DNA of 64,000 nucleotides, from the NCBI GenBank assembly GCA_016719755.1, contig JADJYM010000012.1, forward strand, positions 191,001 through 255,000. Reading direction: 5' to 3'. Position numbers and translations under genes: made by a program. Positions within the stretch are counted from its first letter, which is position 1; every line of letters starts with the position of its first letter. This DNA comes from Novosphingobium sp. GTDB lineage: Bacteria > Pseudomonadota > Alphaproteobacteria > Sphingomonadales > Sphingomonadaceae. The notes under the pieces are model-generated. The model saw only the letters and a list, made by a program, of their open reading frames with translations. It was not told the origin of the DNA and ran no database searches. Shown here piece by piece: positions 40,083-49,341 of this stretch.

Positions 40083-41327
40083 TCAACTCGGCCGAGACAA
40101 TTCGTCGAGTAGTGCGCCTACGTTTTCTCTGTAACACGCGAAAGAATAGCGCTTCGCCTCAGATTGGGCGGCTGAACGCCATGCGTCTACGCGGTCACGG
40201 TTTGCAACGGCATAAAGCATTGCTTGGTGCAGCGCGTCGGTATCCGGCTGTTCGAGCAGAATTCCAGTGTTCGGGGTAACCCCATTGCCACTTGCGCGCG
40301 TCTGGATGATGGCCATACCAGATGCCAGTGCCTCAAGCAGAGAGAGTGCCGATCCCTCAAAGTAACTTGGGAATACAAGCACATGGTGATCAGCCATAAT
40401 CGCGGGAATGGCCGCGCGGGGGACGGTGGGCAGATATTTCACCCGATCAGCATGACGGGCGAATACTTCCTGAGGGATCCGCAGATCGCCAACCATGGTC
40501 AGGGTAGCGTCAGCCACGGGAATACGGCTAATCGCATCAAGCAAATGGTGAACACCCTTGCGTGGGTTGGCTTGACCGATGAAAAGCATCTTCAATGGCT
40601 GGTCGCGCGCTACGGGTGCGGGTGACGGGATCTTCGAGAAGAGTGCCTCGTCGAAACAATAAGGCAGTACGCGCACTTTGCCTTCAACTGCCTCGCCACC
40701 ATGCTCGCGAACAGTCGCAGCAGCGAATTCGCTACCGACCAATATGCAATTAGCCAGTTCGTACTCAGCCTGGTCGGAAGCGATAGTCGAATCAGGGAAA
40801 GCTCGCTCGTTGGGCAGGAACCACTCACCAAACTGATCTAGCAAACCAGCCATTGAGGCATTGTAGGCACGAGCGTCTCCAATGGTCCGATCAAGGATCC
40901 TCAAATGCCCAAGTGTCGCGGCGTGCTCGAAAGTCTCCAGTGAACTGCCGTTGAAGCCCCACAGCGCGAGGCGCTCCGGAGTGTTCAGCCCCCCAGAAAT
41001 CACATTGACGAACCTGCGATTACCATAGGTATCTATTCGCCGCGCAAGCTTTCGCAAACGCGCTCGGTTCGCGATTCGCTCCAGCCACTCTGCGCTCCCG
41101 CCGGTGCGTACTAGAGAGCGGTCTAGGCCGGGGTGGTTGAAGCGCAGGAACTCGCCGTGGACTCGTTCGCGAAGTCGACCTGGTAGATATCTTTCTATCC
41201 GATACGGCCATCGATCCGGGTCGTAAAAAATCGAAGTGCCATACCAGGCCAATCGGCCAAGCTGCTGAAGCGCAAGCGCAGTCTGCCAGCTATGTTGGGT
41301 TCCCGGGTGAAAGACTACCGCACGCAT
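40083..41327 (-). CDS. Glycosyltransferase, GT4/GT-B type
   Basis: 414 residues from ATG 41327 (MRAVVFHPGTQHSWQTAL); an in-frame ATG at 41393 would add 22 residues. The C-terminal Rossmann half is classical GT4: KMLFIGQANPRKGVHHLLDA, VLVFPSYFEGSALSLLEALA with the EGSALSLLEA retaining signature. The N-terminal half is less conserved. It transfers a sugar from a nucleotide donor during surface polysaccharide assembly. Base composition is visibly lower in G+C than the neighbouring genes, and many rare-looking codons suggest separate acquisition. It faces away from the module starting at 41453, with an AT-rich shared promoter region. Confidence 0.88.
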   Translation of the reverse strand: MRAVVFHPGTQHSWQTALALQQLGRLAWYGTSIFYDPDRWPYRIERYLPGRLRERVHGEFLRFNHPGLDRSLVRTGGSAEWLERIANRARLRKLARRIDTYGNRRFVNVISGGLNTPERLALWGFNGSSLETFEHAATLGHLRILDRTIGDARAYNASMAGLLDQFGEWFLPNERAFPDSTIASDQAEYELANCILVGSEFAAATVREHGGEAVEGKVRVLPYCFDEALFSKIPSPAPVARDQPLKMLFIGQANPRKGVHHLLDAISRIPVADATLTMVGDLRIPQEVFARHADRVKYLPTVPRAAIPAIMADHHVLVFPSYFEGSALSLLEALASGMAIIQTRASGNGVTPNTGILLEQPDTDALHQAMLYAVANRDRVDAWRSAAQSEAKRYSFACYRENVGALLDELSRPS

Positions 41328-41387
41328 GGCCAATGGCCATAACGGGTAGCCATCGAACGTAAACAACAATTTATGTGCCGCATAGAG

Positions 41388-41422
41388 TAACAATTTTCCT
41401 ACATATAACCATATCGGTTAGT
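41388..41422. promoter_or_regulatory. AT-rich promoter region with a short dyad
   Basis: The divergent gap holds an AT-rich stretch (ATAACAATTTTCCTACATATA) and an inverted repeat TAACC-ATATC-GGTTA at 41406-41420, a likely promoter/operator for the genes at 41453 onward or for the glycosyltransferase. Confidence 0.35.
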
Positions 41423-41452
41423 TACTCGGCTCCTGATTCGCAAGGAGCCCTC

Positions 41453-41881
41453 ATGCCTTCCACCCCGATCATCAACCCCGGTGGCTACACCCCTGCCCGG
41501 GCACTCGTTTACGCCGACACCGATGGCTCAGCCGTTCAGGTTAGCGTCGCCGCCCCCCTGCCCGTCACTCTTGGCGCCGCCGCCGCGCCGACCGCGCTGG
41601 CCGGTTCGCTCAGTTCGAGTGGCACAGTCGGTCCCTTTGCACCGGTTGCGGGCAAGCCGGTCATGCTCGTGCTGTCCGGCACCTGGAGCGGAACCGTGCG
41701 GCTGCAACGTTCCACCGACGGCGGCACCACGAAATTGCCCGTCACCCTGAGCGGTGCCCCCTGGGCCCAGTTCACCGCGAATTGCTGCGAAGCGGTGTGG
41801 GAGGAGAACGAAGTCGGCGCCCAGCTCTATCTTGCGGTGACGCTTGGCTCGGGCAGCCTGACGTATCGGGTGTCCCAATGA
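41453..41881 (+). CDS. Small beta-rich protein, phage-tail-like, unknown function
   Basis: 142 residues, ATG at 41453 after AAGGAG. No signal peptide. It begins PSTPIINPGGYTPARALVYA and continues with Ala/Ser/Thr/Gly-rich beta strands. The middle part (LVLSGTWSGTVRLQRSTDGG) reads like an immunoglobulin/carbohydrate-binding domain, as in small proteins encoded next to tail-fibre genes of phages of alphaproteobacteria. Its stop overlaps the SGNH gene start (ATGA), so the two are made together. No function is assigned; export by a non-Sec route, or an intracellular assembly role, would be needed. Confidence 0.7.
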   Translation: MPSTPIINPGGYTPARALVYADTDGSAVQVSVAAPLPVTLGAAAAPTALAGSLSSSGTVGPFAPVAGKPVMLVLSGTWSGTVRLQRSTDGGTTKLPVTLSGAPWAQFTANCCEAVWEENEVGAQLYLAVTLGSGSLTYRVSQ

Positions 41882-43167
41882 GCGTCGATCTAGTAGCCCG
41901 CGCGCTTGGCGCGAAGGCCGGGCGTTCCGCCAATACCGCCGCACTGATCGCCGGAATTCGGGAATACGGCAACGCCACCCGCGCGACCGAACGGTTGCCG
42001 GCCAATGACTTGCCGACTTTGACGCTTAGCGCAAACGGCGCGGCATCGACGATCAACGGCAATGCCTGGTATGCACCGACGGTCAACTTTCGCAGCGAGC
42101 TTCTGACCTATTTGTGCGGTCCGATCGTGGATGCCGGCGCCGCGCACCCAACCTGGAACTATATGCGGGCGCGCGGCGCCTATTTTGGCCCGGGCAGCCG
42201 GGGCCTCGGCTCACCCATTGCTTACGAGTTCATTCACAAGGGCACCCAGCTGGAAATCCCGCTCTTTGGACAGGGCAGCTCGGGCATCAATTTCCGTCTG
42301 CTGGTCAACGGAGCCCTGGCCGGAACAATGGCGGTGCCCAATTCGACCGGGCAGGCATATTACCTGAAGGCGGTATTTCCGGCCAGTGGCACGCGGCGGA
42401 TCACGGTCGAAACCAACGGCGTTCCTGCCAATGGCGTGAACGTCGCGAATGCCTCGGTCGAGATTGCGAGCACTGGCCGCACACCGCCCCTGGTAACCAT
42501 GATCGGCGACAGTCTGGCCGAAGGCACGGGCGCGGCCGCAGGCGAAGGCCAGTCACTGGTGCTCGCCCGCGCGCTGGGCTTCGATTGCGGGCTCGCCGCA
42601 GCGGGCGGAACCGGCATGATCAACCCCGGCTCACGCGTACCCTTTACCGATCCCGACCGGCTGGTCGACCTCACCCTGGCGGGAGTGACGAGTACACAGA
42701 ACGGCTCTGCGCCAGCCAGCCCCCGGATGGGCATCGTGTTCGGATCGTTCAACGACCAAGGCGCTTCGCCGACCTTGTACGGACCCTACGGCGCGACACT
42801 GCAGGACGCGATCGCCAACCGCACCCATGCGATGATCGATGCCTGGCTGGCCGCCCGGCCGGGCAGGCCTATCGTCTTCTTCGGCCCGACCTGGCCTTCC
42901 GGGCCGCCCAACAACCGGCCGCCCTTGACCGTCTATGCCATTCGCGACGGGATCATGGAGGCGGCCTGGAGCCGCGCCAGCGAGAACGTGTGGTTCATTG
43001 ATCGCCTGATGCCGTTCCTGCGCGAAGGGGTCTACTCGACCACATCGGACCAGGCCTCGCTCTATACCGGCAGCGACAGCACCCATCCGACCACGATGGG
43101 ACACAAGTTCGACGGACTCTGGATGGCTGCTGCCCTGCGGCGCCTGATCCTTTCCGAATTCGTCTGA
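41878..43167 (+). CDS. SGNH/GDSL-type esterase with N-terminal beta domain
   Basis: 429 residues. The N-terminal 190 residues are beta-rich (tail-fibre-like, FRLLVNGALAGTMAVPNSTG). The C-terminal half is an SGNH hydrolase: block I VTMIGDSLAEG with nucleophile Ser212, a Gly-containing block (AAGGTGMINPG), the block III-like IVFGSFNDQG and the catalytic Asp400/His403 in DSTHPTTMGH. Such enzymes deacetylate polysaccharides. No signal peptide is seen, as for phage tail proteins. It is coupled to the small upstream gene, and 30 bases before the beta-helix gene. It probably removes O-acetyl groups from a surface polymer, alongside the acetyltransferase encoded in this locus. Confidence 0.85.
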   Translation: MSVDLVARALGAKAGRSANTAALIAGIREYGNATRATERLPANDLPTLTLSANGAASTINGNAWYAPTVNFRSELLTYLCGPIVDAGAAHPTWNYMRARGAYFGPGSRGLGSPIAYEFIHKGTQLEIPLFGQGSSGINFRLLVNGALAGTMAVPNSTGQAYYLKAVFPASGTRRITVETNGVPANGVNVANASVEIASTGRTPPLVTMIGDSLAEGTGAAAGEGQSLVLARALGFDCGLAAAGGTGMINPGSRVPFTDPDRLVDLTLAGVTSTQNGSAPASPRMGIVFGSFNDQGASPTLYGPYGATLQDAIANRTHAMIDAWLAARPGRPIVFFGPTWPSGPPNNRPPLTVYAIRDGIMEAAWSRASENVWFIDRLMPFLREGVYSTTSDQASLYTGSDSTHPTTMGHKFDGLWMAAALRRLILSEFV

Positions 43168-43197
43168 CCTATCAGTTCAGCCCAACAAGGAGCCATC

Positions 43198-45279
43198 ATG
43201 GCCGATATCCTCTTTACCCAGATTGCCAGCGAGAACATTCGCAGCGGCACCGACCTGATCCAGACCAGCGGCCGCGAAACGATCGGCAAGGCGCCGGGCC
43301 TGTATGTCGCGGACGCGGCCGCGAATGCCGCACTGTTCGCCGCCCACCCGCGGTTCGTCGCCCGGTCGAGCAATGGGCGCCATTTCCGCGCCCTGCCGGA
43401 AGACGGCCGCATCCAGGTCGACATTTCCGGCGCCAAGGGCGATGGCGTGACCGACGACGGACCGGCGATCCGCGCAGCGGTTGCCTATGCGGCGGCAATT
43501 GGTGCGCAGGGCGTGCGGTTTGGCCAGCAGCGCTATCGGATGGAATCGATGACCTTCGCCGAATCTGGCGTTGCAACCGGCGCACAGGCATCGCTGGCCC
43601 TCACCAGCAACGTGGTCCACGATTTCGGCGGGGTCGAACTGGTCCGCCAGCTCAATGGCGGAGGAATCGCTTTTAGCCCGGCGAGCCCGGCGGCAATGGC
43701 CTCGTTCCCGATCGTGGCCGATGTCCAGGCCGGCGACATCACCGTCAGGCTGGCCGCCACCGATGCGGCTCAACTGGCGCCCGGCAATACCGTCTTCTGG
43801 ATGCTCGGAGAACTCCCTTACGACACCCCTGAAACCTTGAACTGGGACATTGCCAAGGTGGTGGCGGTTTCCGGCGAGTATGTCACTCTCGACAAACCCA
43901 TTCCGGAAGGACTGACCCTTTCTTCAGTCACAGGCCCCAACAAGCGTCTGGTCAAGATCGGTATTCTCACCAACTGCGCACTGCGCGATTTCACCATCAC
44001 CGCCAGCAACGTGGAGTACGGAGTTGCGGTTTACGGCGGGAAGCGCATTACACTGGAGCGCGTTGGAGGCTCCAACCTTGGAGCCGGTCTGTTTGCGGGT
44101 CAGTATTGCGATGGCGTAAGCCTGATCGACTGCTGGCAGGACGGTGTCGTCCTCTCCCAGGCCAGCTTCGGGGCAGCATTCGGGTTTGCCGAATGCCGGA
44201 ATGTCAGCATTGTCCGGCCCCATGCCCGCTCCATTCTCAATCTGGTGAAGGCAGAGGCAGGTGCGGAAGTTTCGGTCCTCGGCGGGCACTTCGAAAACAC
44301 CATCACCAACCAGTCGGGACAGTCACTGGGAACCGACGTGGCCGTGATCCTTGCCGTCGGTAAGGCCAGCGTGTCGGTCCACGACCTGACGGTTACGGGG
44401 CATGGCGGCTATCGGCTGGCGGAAACCAGCAACGGTGCGGCCAATTATTCGGGCACGGTCCACTTCAGCGGGATCACCAGGCTCAGGCATCCTGCCGACC
44501 CCTGGTCCATCCCTGTCACGCAAATGAGCGGACGGCTCGACATGATCCTGGGCGGCATCCGCGAAATCTACGATTTCGACCGCCTGCGCCACTGGAAGCG
44601 CCGCTTCGCGCTGCGCGACAATCAGTCGGTCTACGCCTTTGGTCCTCCAGGGATCATGGTCCGTGCCAATATCTATGCCGCGGAAGGGCTGAGTGCGGGA
44701 GTGGGGCAGCAACTGACCGGATTCTGGCTCGGCCGCGCCGGGGACAATGGCTACAACCTGGCCAACGGAGTGAACGGCCAGATCGTCGCCGGGCAGAACG
44801 CGTCCTTGCCGATATACGGTGGTGCAGTCGCAGGCGTGCACTGGGCACAGCGAAACCAGCAGTTCCAGATTCTCTGCACGACCTCGGCCACGGGTGGACT
44901 GGACCAGGCCGCCAAGTTCGTCGAATTCGAGGCCTGGTTCGCGCCCCTTGTCGATGCCAGTTACGCGATGACGGAGAAGGACTGGCGCGGGGCGGGAGCC
45001 GACCGGGATTTCAGGGAAGCGCATTTCCCCGCTTTCGACCTTCCCGCCATCCCCGCTGGAGCGTCCGCTACGATAGAATTGCCGATCCCGGCGATGATGG
45101 CGGGAGACTTCGTCGATGCGGTTCGTGTCACCGGTGAAATGGGTGCCTTGCACTTGTCAGCCGCAGAGGCTCGCAACGGATTTGTCCGGTTGACCTTCGG
45201 CAATGCCGGTGCGGTAGCACTTGACCCTCCAGCCATGCAGCTGGCCGTCAGCTATTCGACCCCGCAAGCGGGGAACTGA
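43198..45279 (+). CDS. Tailspike-like protein with pectate-lyase-type right-handed beta helix
   Basis: 693 residues, ATG after AAGGAG; the start context closely resembles that at 41453. The N-terminal 75 residues are an adaptor-like segment, then VDISGAKGDGVTDDGPAIRA marks the beginning of a parallel beta-helix, as in glycosyl-hydrolase-28/pectate-lyase_3 proteins and phage tailspikes. Short repeating beta rungs follow (NCALRDFTITASNVEYGVAV, KRITLERVGGSNLGAGLFAG, GVSLIDCWQDGVVLSQASFG). The C-terminal 250 residues form a separate beta-sandwich-like part. No signal peptide. It may bind or depolymerise a polysaccharide; the active-site residues cannot be assigned. No phage structural genes lie nearby. 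Confidence 0.82.
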   Translation: MADILFTQIASENIRSGTDLIQTSGRETIGKAPGLYVADAAANAALFAAHPRFVARSSNGRHFRALPEDGRIQVDISGAKGDGVTDDGPAIRAAVAYAAAIGAQGVRFGQQRYRMESMTFAESGVATGAQASLALTSNVVHDFGGVELVRQLNGGGIAFSPASPAAMASFPIVADVQAGDITVRLAATDAAQLAPGNTVFWMLGELPYDTPETLNWDIAKVVAVSGEYVTLDKPIPEGLTLSSVTGPNKRLVKIGILTNCALRDFTITASNVEYGVAVYGGKRITLERVGGSNLGAGLFAGQYCDGVSLIDCWQDGVVLSQASFGAAFGFAECRNVSIVRPHARSILNLVKAEAGAEVSVLGGHFENTITNQSGQSLGTDVAVILAVGKASVSVHDLTVTGHGGYRLAETSNGAANYSGTVHFSGITRLRHPADPWSIPVTQMSGRLDMILGGIREIYDFDRLRHWKRRFALRDNQSVYAFGPPGIMVRANIYAAEGLSAGVGQQLTGFWLGRAGDNGYNLANGVNGQIVAGQNASLPIYGGAVAGVHWAQRNQQFQILCTTSATGGLDQAAKFVEFEAWFAPLVDASYAMTEKDWRGAGADRDFREAHFPAFDLPAIPAGASATIELPIPAMMAGDFVDAVRVTGEMGALHLSAAEARNGFVRLTFGNAGAVALDPPAMQLAVSYSTPQAGN

Positions 45280-45298
45280 ACGGTATCCTTGCGCGACA

Positions 45299-45327
45299 GG
45301 CGGTCGGCCGATCCCCGGTCGGCCGCC
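45299..45327 (+). terminator. Possible terminator after the tailspike-like gene
   Basis: An 11-bp stem with two G-T wobbles (GGCGGTCGGCC with GGTCGGCCGCC) and a short loop sits 20 bases after the stop and is followed by TATCCCCTTT. The weak T run makes termination uncertain. Confidence 0.5.
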
Positions 45328-45419
45328 TATCCCCTTTGGTGGCTTGTATAATCCGATCTGTTGGTGCATCGCGCAGATTACGGAACGCCGGAACCTGTCG
45401 TGTCCGCTGCTGACTTGTG

Positions 45420-46631
45420 ATGGGGATTTGTACTCGCATGCCCGGAGGCCATTTACCTCGCATCGGCATGCTTGCGGCCCAGTTTGCAGCCTATCATGTC
45501 GATCGCTGTGCTGCCCTGGCACGCCGCTTCGCGGGGCGGGCCGAAGTGGTTGCTGTTGAGGTGGCATCGACCTCCAGCACCTACGCCTGGAAACCGTCCG
45601 GTGAGATCCCCGGCGCGGTCAAGCAGACATTGTTTCCGGGGCAGGGGTTTGAACAGATCGGCCGGCTCCGCCGCTGGCGTGCCCAGTTTCGGGCCTTGCG
45701 TGGCTGCAAGATCGTCCTGATCGGGATCGGCTACAACCAGCCGGACATCATCCTGCTTTCCTGGACTCTGCGCGCGTGCGGTGTCCAGGTCATCATGCTG
45801 ACCGAATCCAAGTTCGATGACCATCCCCGCCGATTGGGCCGGGAATGGCTGAAACGGCTACTGCTTGCTTCCTACAATGGCGCCATCGTTGGCGGACAGC
45901 GGCAGATTGGCTACGCGCGCTTCCTCGGCTTTGGACGGCGGCCTGTACTGCCCGGCTATGATGGCGTCGATGTTATGCGGATTCGTGCGCAGGCCGATGC
46001 TGCACTGGGCGGCAGATCGATCGCATGGGAAGATCGCGACTTCGTTTTCGTCGGACGGTTCGTTTCAAAAAAGAACCTGGAAACCCTGCTTGAAGGCTTC
46101 GCTGCCTACGCCCGTGCGGCCGGACCGCAAGCGCGGCGGCTCCAGTTGATAGGATCGGGCGAACTCGAAGCTGCACTGCGCGCCCGCGCGGAGGCACTTG
46201 GAATCGCAGACCGGGTCATTTTTCCCGGGTTCCTCGATGCGGCTGAGGTATCGGCCCGCCTTGCCGAAGCGCTGGCGCTGATCCTTGTGAGCACCGAAGA
46301 ACAGTGGGGCCTGGTGGTCAATGAAGCTCTGGCAGTAGGCCTGCCCGTGGTGGTGAGTACTGCGGTCGGATCCCGCGATGCGCTCGTCCGCAATCTGATC
46401 AATGGCTACGTCGTCGAACCGGGTTCGATTGCCGGTATTGCGCAGGCGCTTGGGGAACTGAGTGCCTCGCAGGAAGGCTGGTTGCGGATGTCCGAAGCCT
46501 CCCGGGCACGCGCCTGGCTGGGGGATGCCGATCGGCTGGCCGACGCGGTCGAGATCCTGCTCGACGCCGATGCGAAAGAGGCTGGCGAACGCCTTGCCCT
46601 GTTCAACTCTCACCTGATGGAGACGACCTGA
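45420..46631 (+). CDS. Glycosyltransferase family 4-type protein
   Basis: 403 residues from ATG 45420; ATG 45438 is a second possibility and no start has a good ribosome site. The C-terminal GT4 domain is typical: [60 protein letters not shown] and [20 protein letters not shown]. It builds surface polysaccharide with a nucleotide-sugar donor at the inner face of the membrane. One base separates its stop from the UDP-xylose synthase gene, so donor synthesis and transfer are coupled; a xylosyl transfer is plausible but unproven. Confidence 0.88.
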   Translation: MGICTRMPGGHLPRIGMLAAQFAAYHVDRCAALARRFAGRAEVVAVEVASTSSTYAWKPSGEIPGAVKQTLFPGQGFEQIGRLRRWRAQFRALRGCKIVLIGIGYNQPDIILLSWTLRACGVQVIMLTESKFDDHPRRLGREWLKRLLLASYNGAIVGGQRQIGYARFLGFGRRPVLPGYDGVDVMRIRAQADAALGGRSIAWEDRDFVFVGRFVSKKNLETLLEGFAAYARAAGPQARRLQLIGSGELEAALRARAEALGIADRVIFPGFLDAAEVSARLAEALALILVSTEEQWGLVVNEALAVGLPVVVSTAVGSRDALVRNLINGYVVEPGSIAGIAQALGELSASQEGWLRMSEASRARAWLGDADRLADAVEILLDADAKEAGERLALFNSHLMETT

Positions 46632-46632
46632 G

Positions 46633-47601
46633 ATGACTGCCGTATCGGGCTCTGGCTATTCCCTCCAGAAACGCAGCCTGGTGACCGGGGGTGCCGGATT
46701 TATCGGCTCCCACCTTTGCCGGCGTTTGCTCGATCGCGGACATCAGGTGCTTTGCGTCGATAATTTCTTCACCGGATCGCGCGCCAACATTTCGGAACTG
46801 CTTGGCAATCCGAACTTCGAGCTGCTGCGTCACGATGTGACATTCCCGCTCTACGTTGAAGTTGACGAGATATACAATCTCGCCTGCCCGGCTTCGCCCG
46901 TGCACTACCAGTTCGATCCGGTGCAGACGACCAAGACCAGCGTGATCGGCGCGGTGAATATGCTGGGCCTGGCCAAGCGGCTGCGCATACCGATCCTCCA
47001 GGCCTCTACCTCGGAAGTCTATGGCGACCCGACGGTGCATCCCCAGACCGAAGATTACTGGGGCAATGTCAACACCATCGGCCCGCGCAGTTGCTATGAC
47101 GAAGGCAAACGCTGTGCCGAAACGCTGTTTTTCGACTACCATCGCCAGCACGATCTCCAGATCAAGGTGGTGCGGATTTTCAACACCTATGGCCCGTTCA
47201 TGCATCCAAATGACGGACGGGTTGTTTCCAACTTCATAGTCCAGGCCCTGAAGGGCGAACCGATCACGCTCTATGGAGATGGCAAGCAGACGCGATCATT
47301 CTGCTATGTCGACGATCTGGTCAGCGGGCTGATTGCGATGATGGAAACCGAAAAGGCCGTGACCGGTCCTGTAAACCTTGGCAATCCCGGCGAATTCACG
47401 ATGATCGAACTGGCCGAGATGGTCCGCGAACTGGTCGGCTCCAGCGTCGAACTCGTCCACCGGCCACTGCCCCAGGACGATCCCCGTCAGCGTCAACCGG
47501 ACATTACACGCGCACGGGAATGGCTGGGCTGGGAGCCGAAGATCGCACTGCGAGAGGGACTGACCCCGACGATCGATTATTTTCGCAAGATGGTCGGCTG
47601 A
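46633..47601 (+). CDS. UDP-glucuronate decarboxylase (UDP-xylose synthase)
   Basis: 322 residues, extended SDR. NAD motif [54 protein letters not shown] and [10 protein letters not shown] appear in UXS order. The catalytic YDEGKR in [24 protein letters not shown] and the C-terminal [18 protein letters not shown] follow. It converts UDP-glucuronate to UDP-xylose in the cytoplasm. The [11 protein letters not shown] segment distinguishes UXS from other epimerases. It is transcribed with the GT4 gene upstream and is convergent with the TagD-like gene. Confidence 0.93.
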   Translation: MTAVSGSGYSLQKRSLVTGGAGFIGSHLCRRLLDRGHQVLCVDNFFTGSRANISELLGNPNFELLRHDVTFPLYVEVDEIYNLACPASPVHYQFDPVQTTKTSVIGAVNMLGLAKRLRIPILQASTSEVYGDPTVHPQTEDYWGNVNTIGPRSCYDEGKRCAETLFFDYHRQHDLQIKVVRIFNTYGPFMHPNDGRVVSNFIVQALKGEPITLYGDGKQTRSFCYVDDLVSGLIAMMETEKAVTGPVNLGNPGEFTMIELAEMVRELVGSSVELVHRPLPQDDPRQRQPDITRAREWLGWEPKIALREGLTPTIDYFRKMVG

Positions 47602-47619
47602 CTTCCACAGCCCGGGCAT

Positions 47620-48045
47620 TCAGGCCACTGGCTTGTCGCTGCGTGGGATCAGCTGGCCCTTTATCTTGGTCGAACTGATTCCCGCCGTGCGCTCCAGATA
47701 GACGACACTACAGTACTGCGCCAGGTCGTCGAACTTACCCGCCCAGTCATCCCCCATGGCAAAGATGTCGGCGCCGAAGCGCTGAATATCGTCCGCCTTC
47801 TGGGACCAGTCGTGTTCCGGGAAGACTTCATCCACCCCGCGGATCGCGGCGACGATCGCGGCCCGGTCGGCGTAGGGGATGATCGACTGCTTGCCCTTTC
47901 GCGCATTGAATTCGTCTGTCGATATGCCAACCACCAGCCGGTCGCCCAGTGCCCGCAGGCGCTGGATCAGGCGCAAGTGCCCGATGTGAAACAGATCGAA
48001 TGTCCCGTAAGTAAGAACCGTGACCGGCTTGTCCGCAATCGTCAT
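47620..48045 (-). CDS. TagD-like glycerol-3-phosphate cytidylyltransferase family
   Basis: 141 residues. The HxGH nucleotidylyl-transferase motif is present as TYGTFDLFHIGHLRLIQRLR, with the second signature RTAGISSTKIKGQL. TagD-type enzymes make CDP-glycerol from CTP and glycerol-3-phosphate. Specificity for glycerol rather than another alcohol phosphate is inferred from the coupled partner gene, a CDP-glycerol transferase homologue. Start overlaps the stop of that gene (ATGA). Convergent with the UDP-xylose synthase gene. Confidence 0.9.
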   Translation of the reverse strand: MTIADKPVTVLTYGTFDLFHIGHLRLIQRLRALGDRLVVGISTDEFNARKGKQSIIPYADRAAIVAAIRGVDEVFPEHDWSQKADDIQRFGADIFAMGDDWAGKFDDLAQYCSVVYLERTAGISSTKIKGQLIPRSDKPVA

Positions 48046-49127
48046 TGTGGGTTCACGCTCTTCAAATGGGTCCACAGGCGTTCGGCAGCACGGTCGTCCC
48101 GATCCGTCACAAGGCTGGAGCCTAAGTCGCCGCCCGGAACCGGGCAGCTCAGAAACCGGGCCAGGGACCGGGCATTCTCCAGCATGGTTCCGGCTGCGAA
48201 ATACGGCTGCTCCACCCCTTCGATAAAGCCACGGGTATACTTGGCCCGGTCCGGGCAGAAGAATCCCAGGGGCCGTCCGAGCGTAATGTAATCAATTGCT
48301 GCCGACGAGTAATCCGATACCAGACAGCGGCTTCGCGCCATCAGTTCTTCGACCGGTTCCTGGGGGTCCATGCTGCGCAAGACGCGGATTCGACCGATCC
48401 GGCCATCGAGGATCGAATTGAGTGCATCCATAGGATGGAGCTTCAGCACCACTGCTGCTCCGGGTTCGAGGTGTGCCTCGACCTCGCTGAGCAAGGCCAT
48501 CATCGCTTCCGGGGCAAGCGGGCTATCCCTGCGGATCTCGCCCTGGATCGACAGGCGGTAGGTGGGCATCCACAGCGCGATATCGGGCTCTGACCGTGCT
48601 GCCGCACGCACTGTCAGATCGTTGCGCGGCTGCCCGCACAGGATCACGCGCTCCCGGGGCATCCGAAAGGCCCGGGCCATGATTTCCTGGAACATGGGGG
48701 AAGTCGCAATCGCCACGTCGCCCAGCGGGAGGCGCGAAACATCGGGGTCGTAGGTGCCGATCGCCTTCAATGGCATTCCATGCCACAGATTGACGATCGT
48801 CTGGCCGCGCCGCCGCCGGGCAAAGCGGTAGATTCCGTGGGTATGGAAGACCCACTCCGCGCGCGCCATCGCATAAAGCGCCCGCAAGCTATCGCGCGGC
48901 AGCAGAGTAGCGCCCGCCAGATCCTTCGAGCCGGAGGCGAAGCCAGCACCGACTATCCACGCGTGCTTCAGGTCGGCTGAAGCACCGCGCAAATGAAGGA
49001 ACATCGCATAGGCATTGTCCGCCGCATCCGGAAAGCTGGAATAGATCACCACCCCCCGGCGCACTGGCAGGCACGTCAGCACGCGATACAAAACCGACAG
49101 CACCGCCATCATGATAGCGCGAGGCAA
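48042..49127 (-). CDS. CDP-glycerol glycerophosphotransferase family protein (TagB/TagF-like)
   Basis: 361 residues. The N-terminal hydrophobic segment (MMAVLSVLYRVLTCLPV) probably inserts into the membrane face. The family motifs are clear: VFHTHGIYRFARRR, VNLWHGMPLKAIG, the second half with WMPTYRLSIQGEI, KLHPMD, RSRCLVSDYSSAAIDYITLG with the catalytic Ser-Asp-Tyr-Ser stretch and RPLGFFCPDRAKYTRGF. The family moves glycerol phosphate from CDP-glycerol to a wall polymer. It sits in tandem with a TagD-like gene and in a polysaccharide locus, so it probably adds glycerol-phosphate to the exopolysaccharide or O-antigen. In Gram-negative alphaproteobacteria this is uncommon. Confidence 0.9.
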   Translation of the reverse strand: MPRAIMMAVLSVLYRVLTCLPVRRGVVIYSSFPDAADNAYAMFLHLRGASADLKHAWIVGAGFASGSKDLAGATLLPRDSLRALYAMARAEWVFHTHGIYRFARRRRGQTIVNLWHGMPLKAIGTYDPDVSRLPLGDVAIATSPMFQEIMARAFRMPRERVILCGQPRNDLTVRAAARSEPDIALWMPTYRLSIQGEIRRDSPLAPEAMMALLSEVEAHLEPGAAVVLKLHPMDALNSILDGRIGRIRVLRSMDPQEPVEELMARSRCLVSDYSSAAIDYITLGRPLGFFCPDRAKYTRGFIEGVEQPYFAAGTMLENARSLARFLSCPVPGGDLGSSLVTDRDDRAAERLWTHLKSVNPQ

Positions 49128-49341
49128 CCCGCGAACGCGGGCGAACGAGCGCAGATCTGTACGATGGGTAGGTATGGCGCCGATTCCTCTGGCAGCATGA
49201 CTGTCGCACGATCGTCAATATACCGCAGACGAGCTAAGTAAATGGTCGTGGAAGGAAGTCGTCCGGTTATCGCCTCTTGCCGCCGGGAGCGCTCCTCTGC
49301 TAGCGTTCCGCCGAGTAGAGCTTGGGATTCCGTGGACCGCG

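Noticed and set aside
41453-45279. A complete prophage
   Set aside because: No integrase, terminase, capsid, portal, tail tube, lysis gene or attachment repeats are seen around the three tail-like genes.
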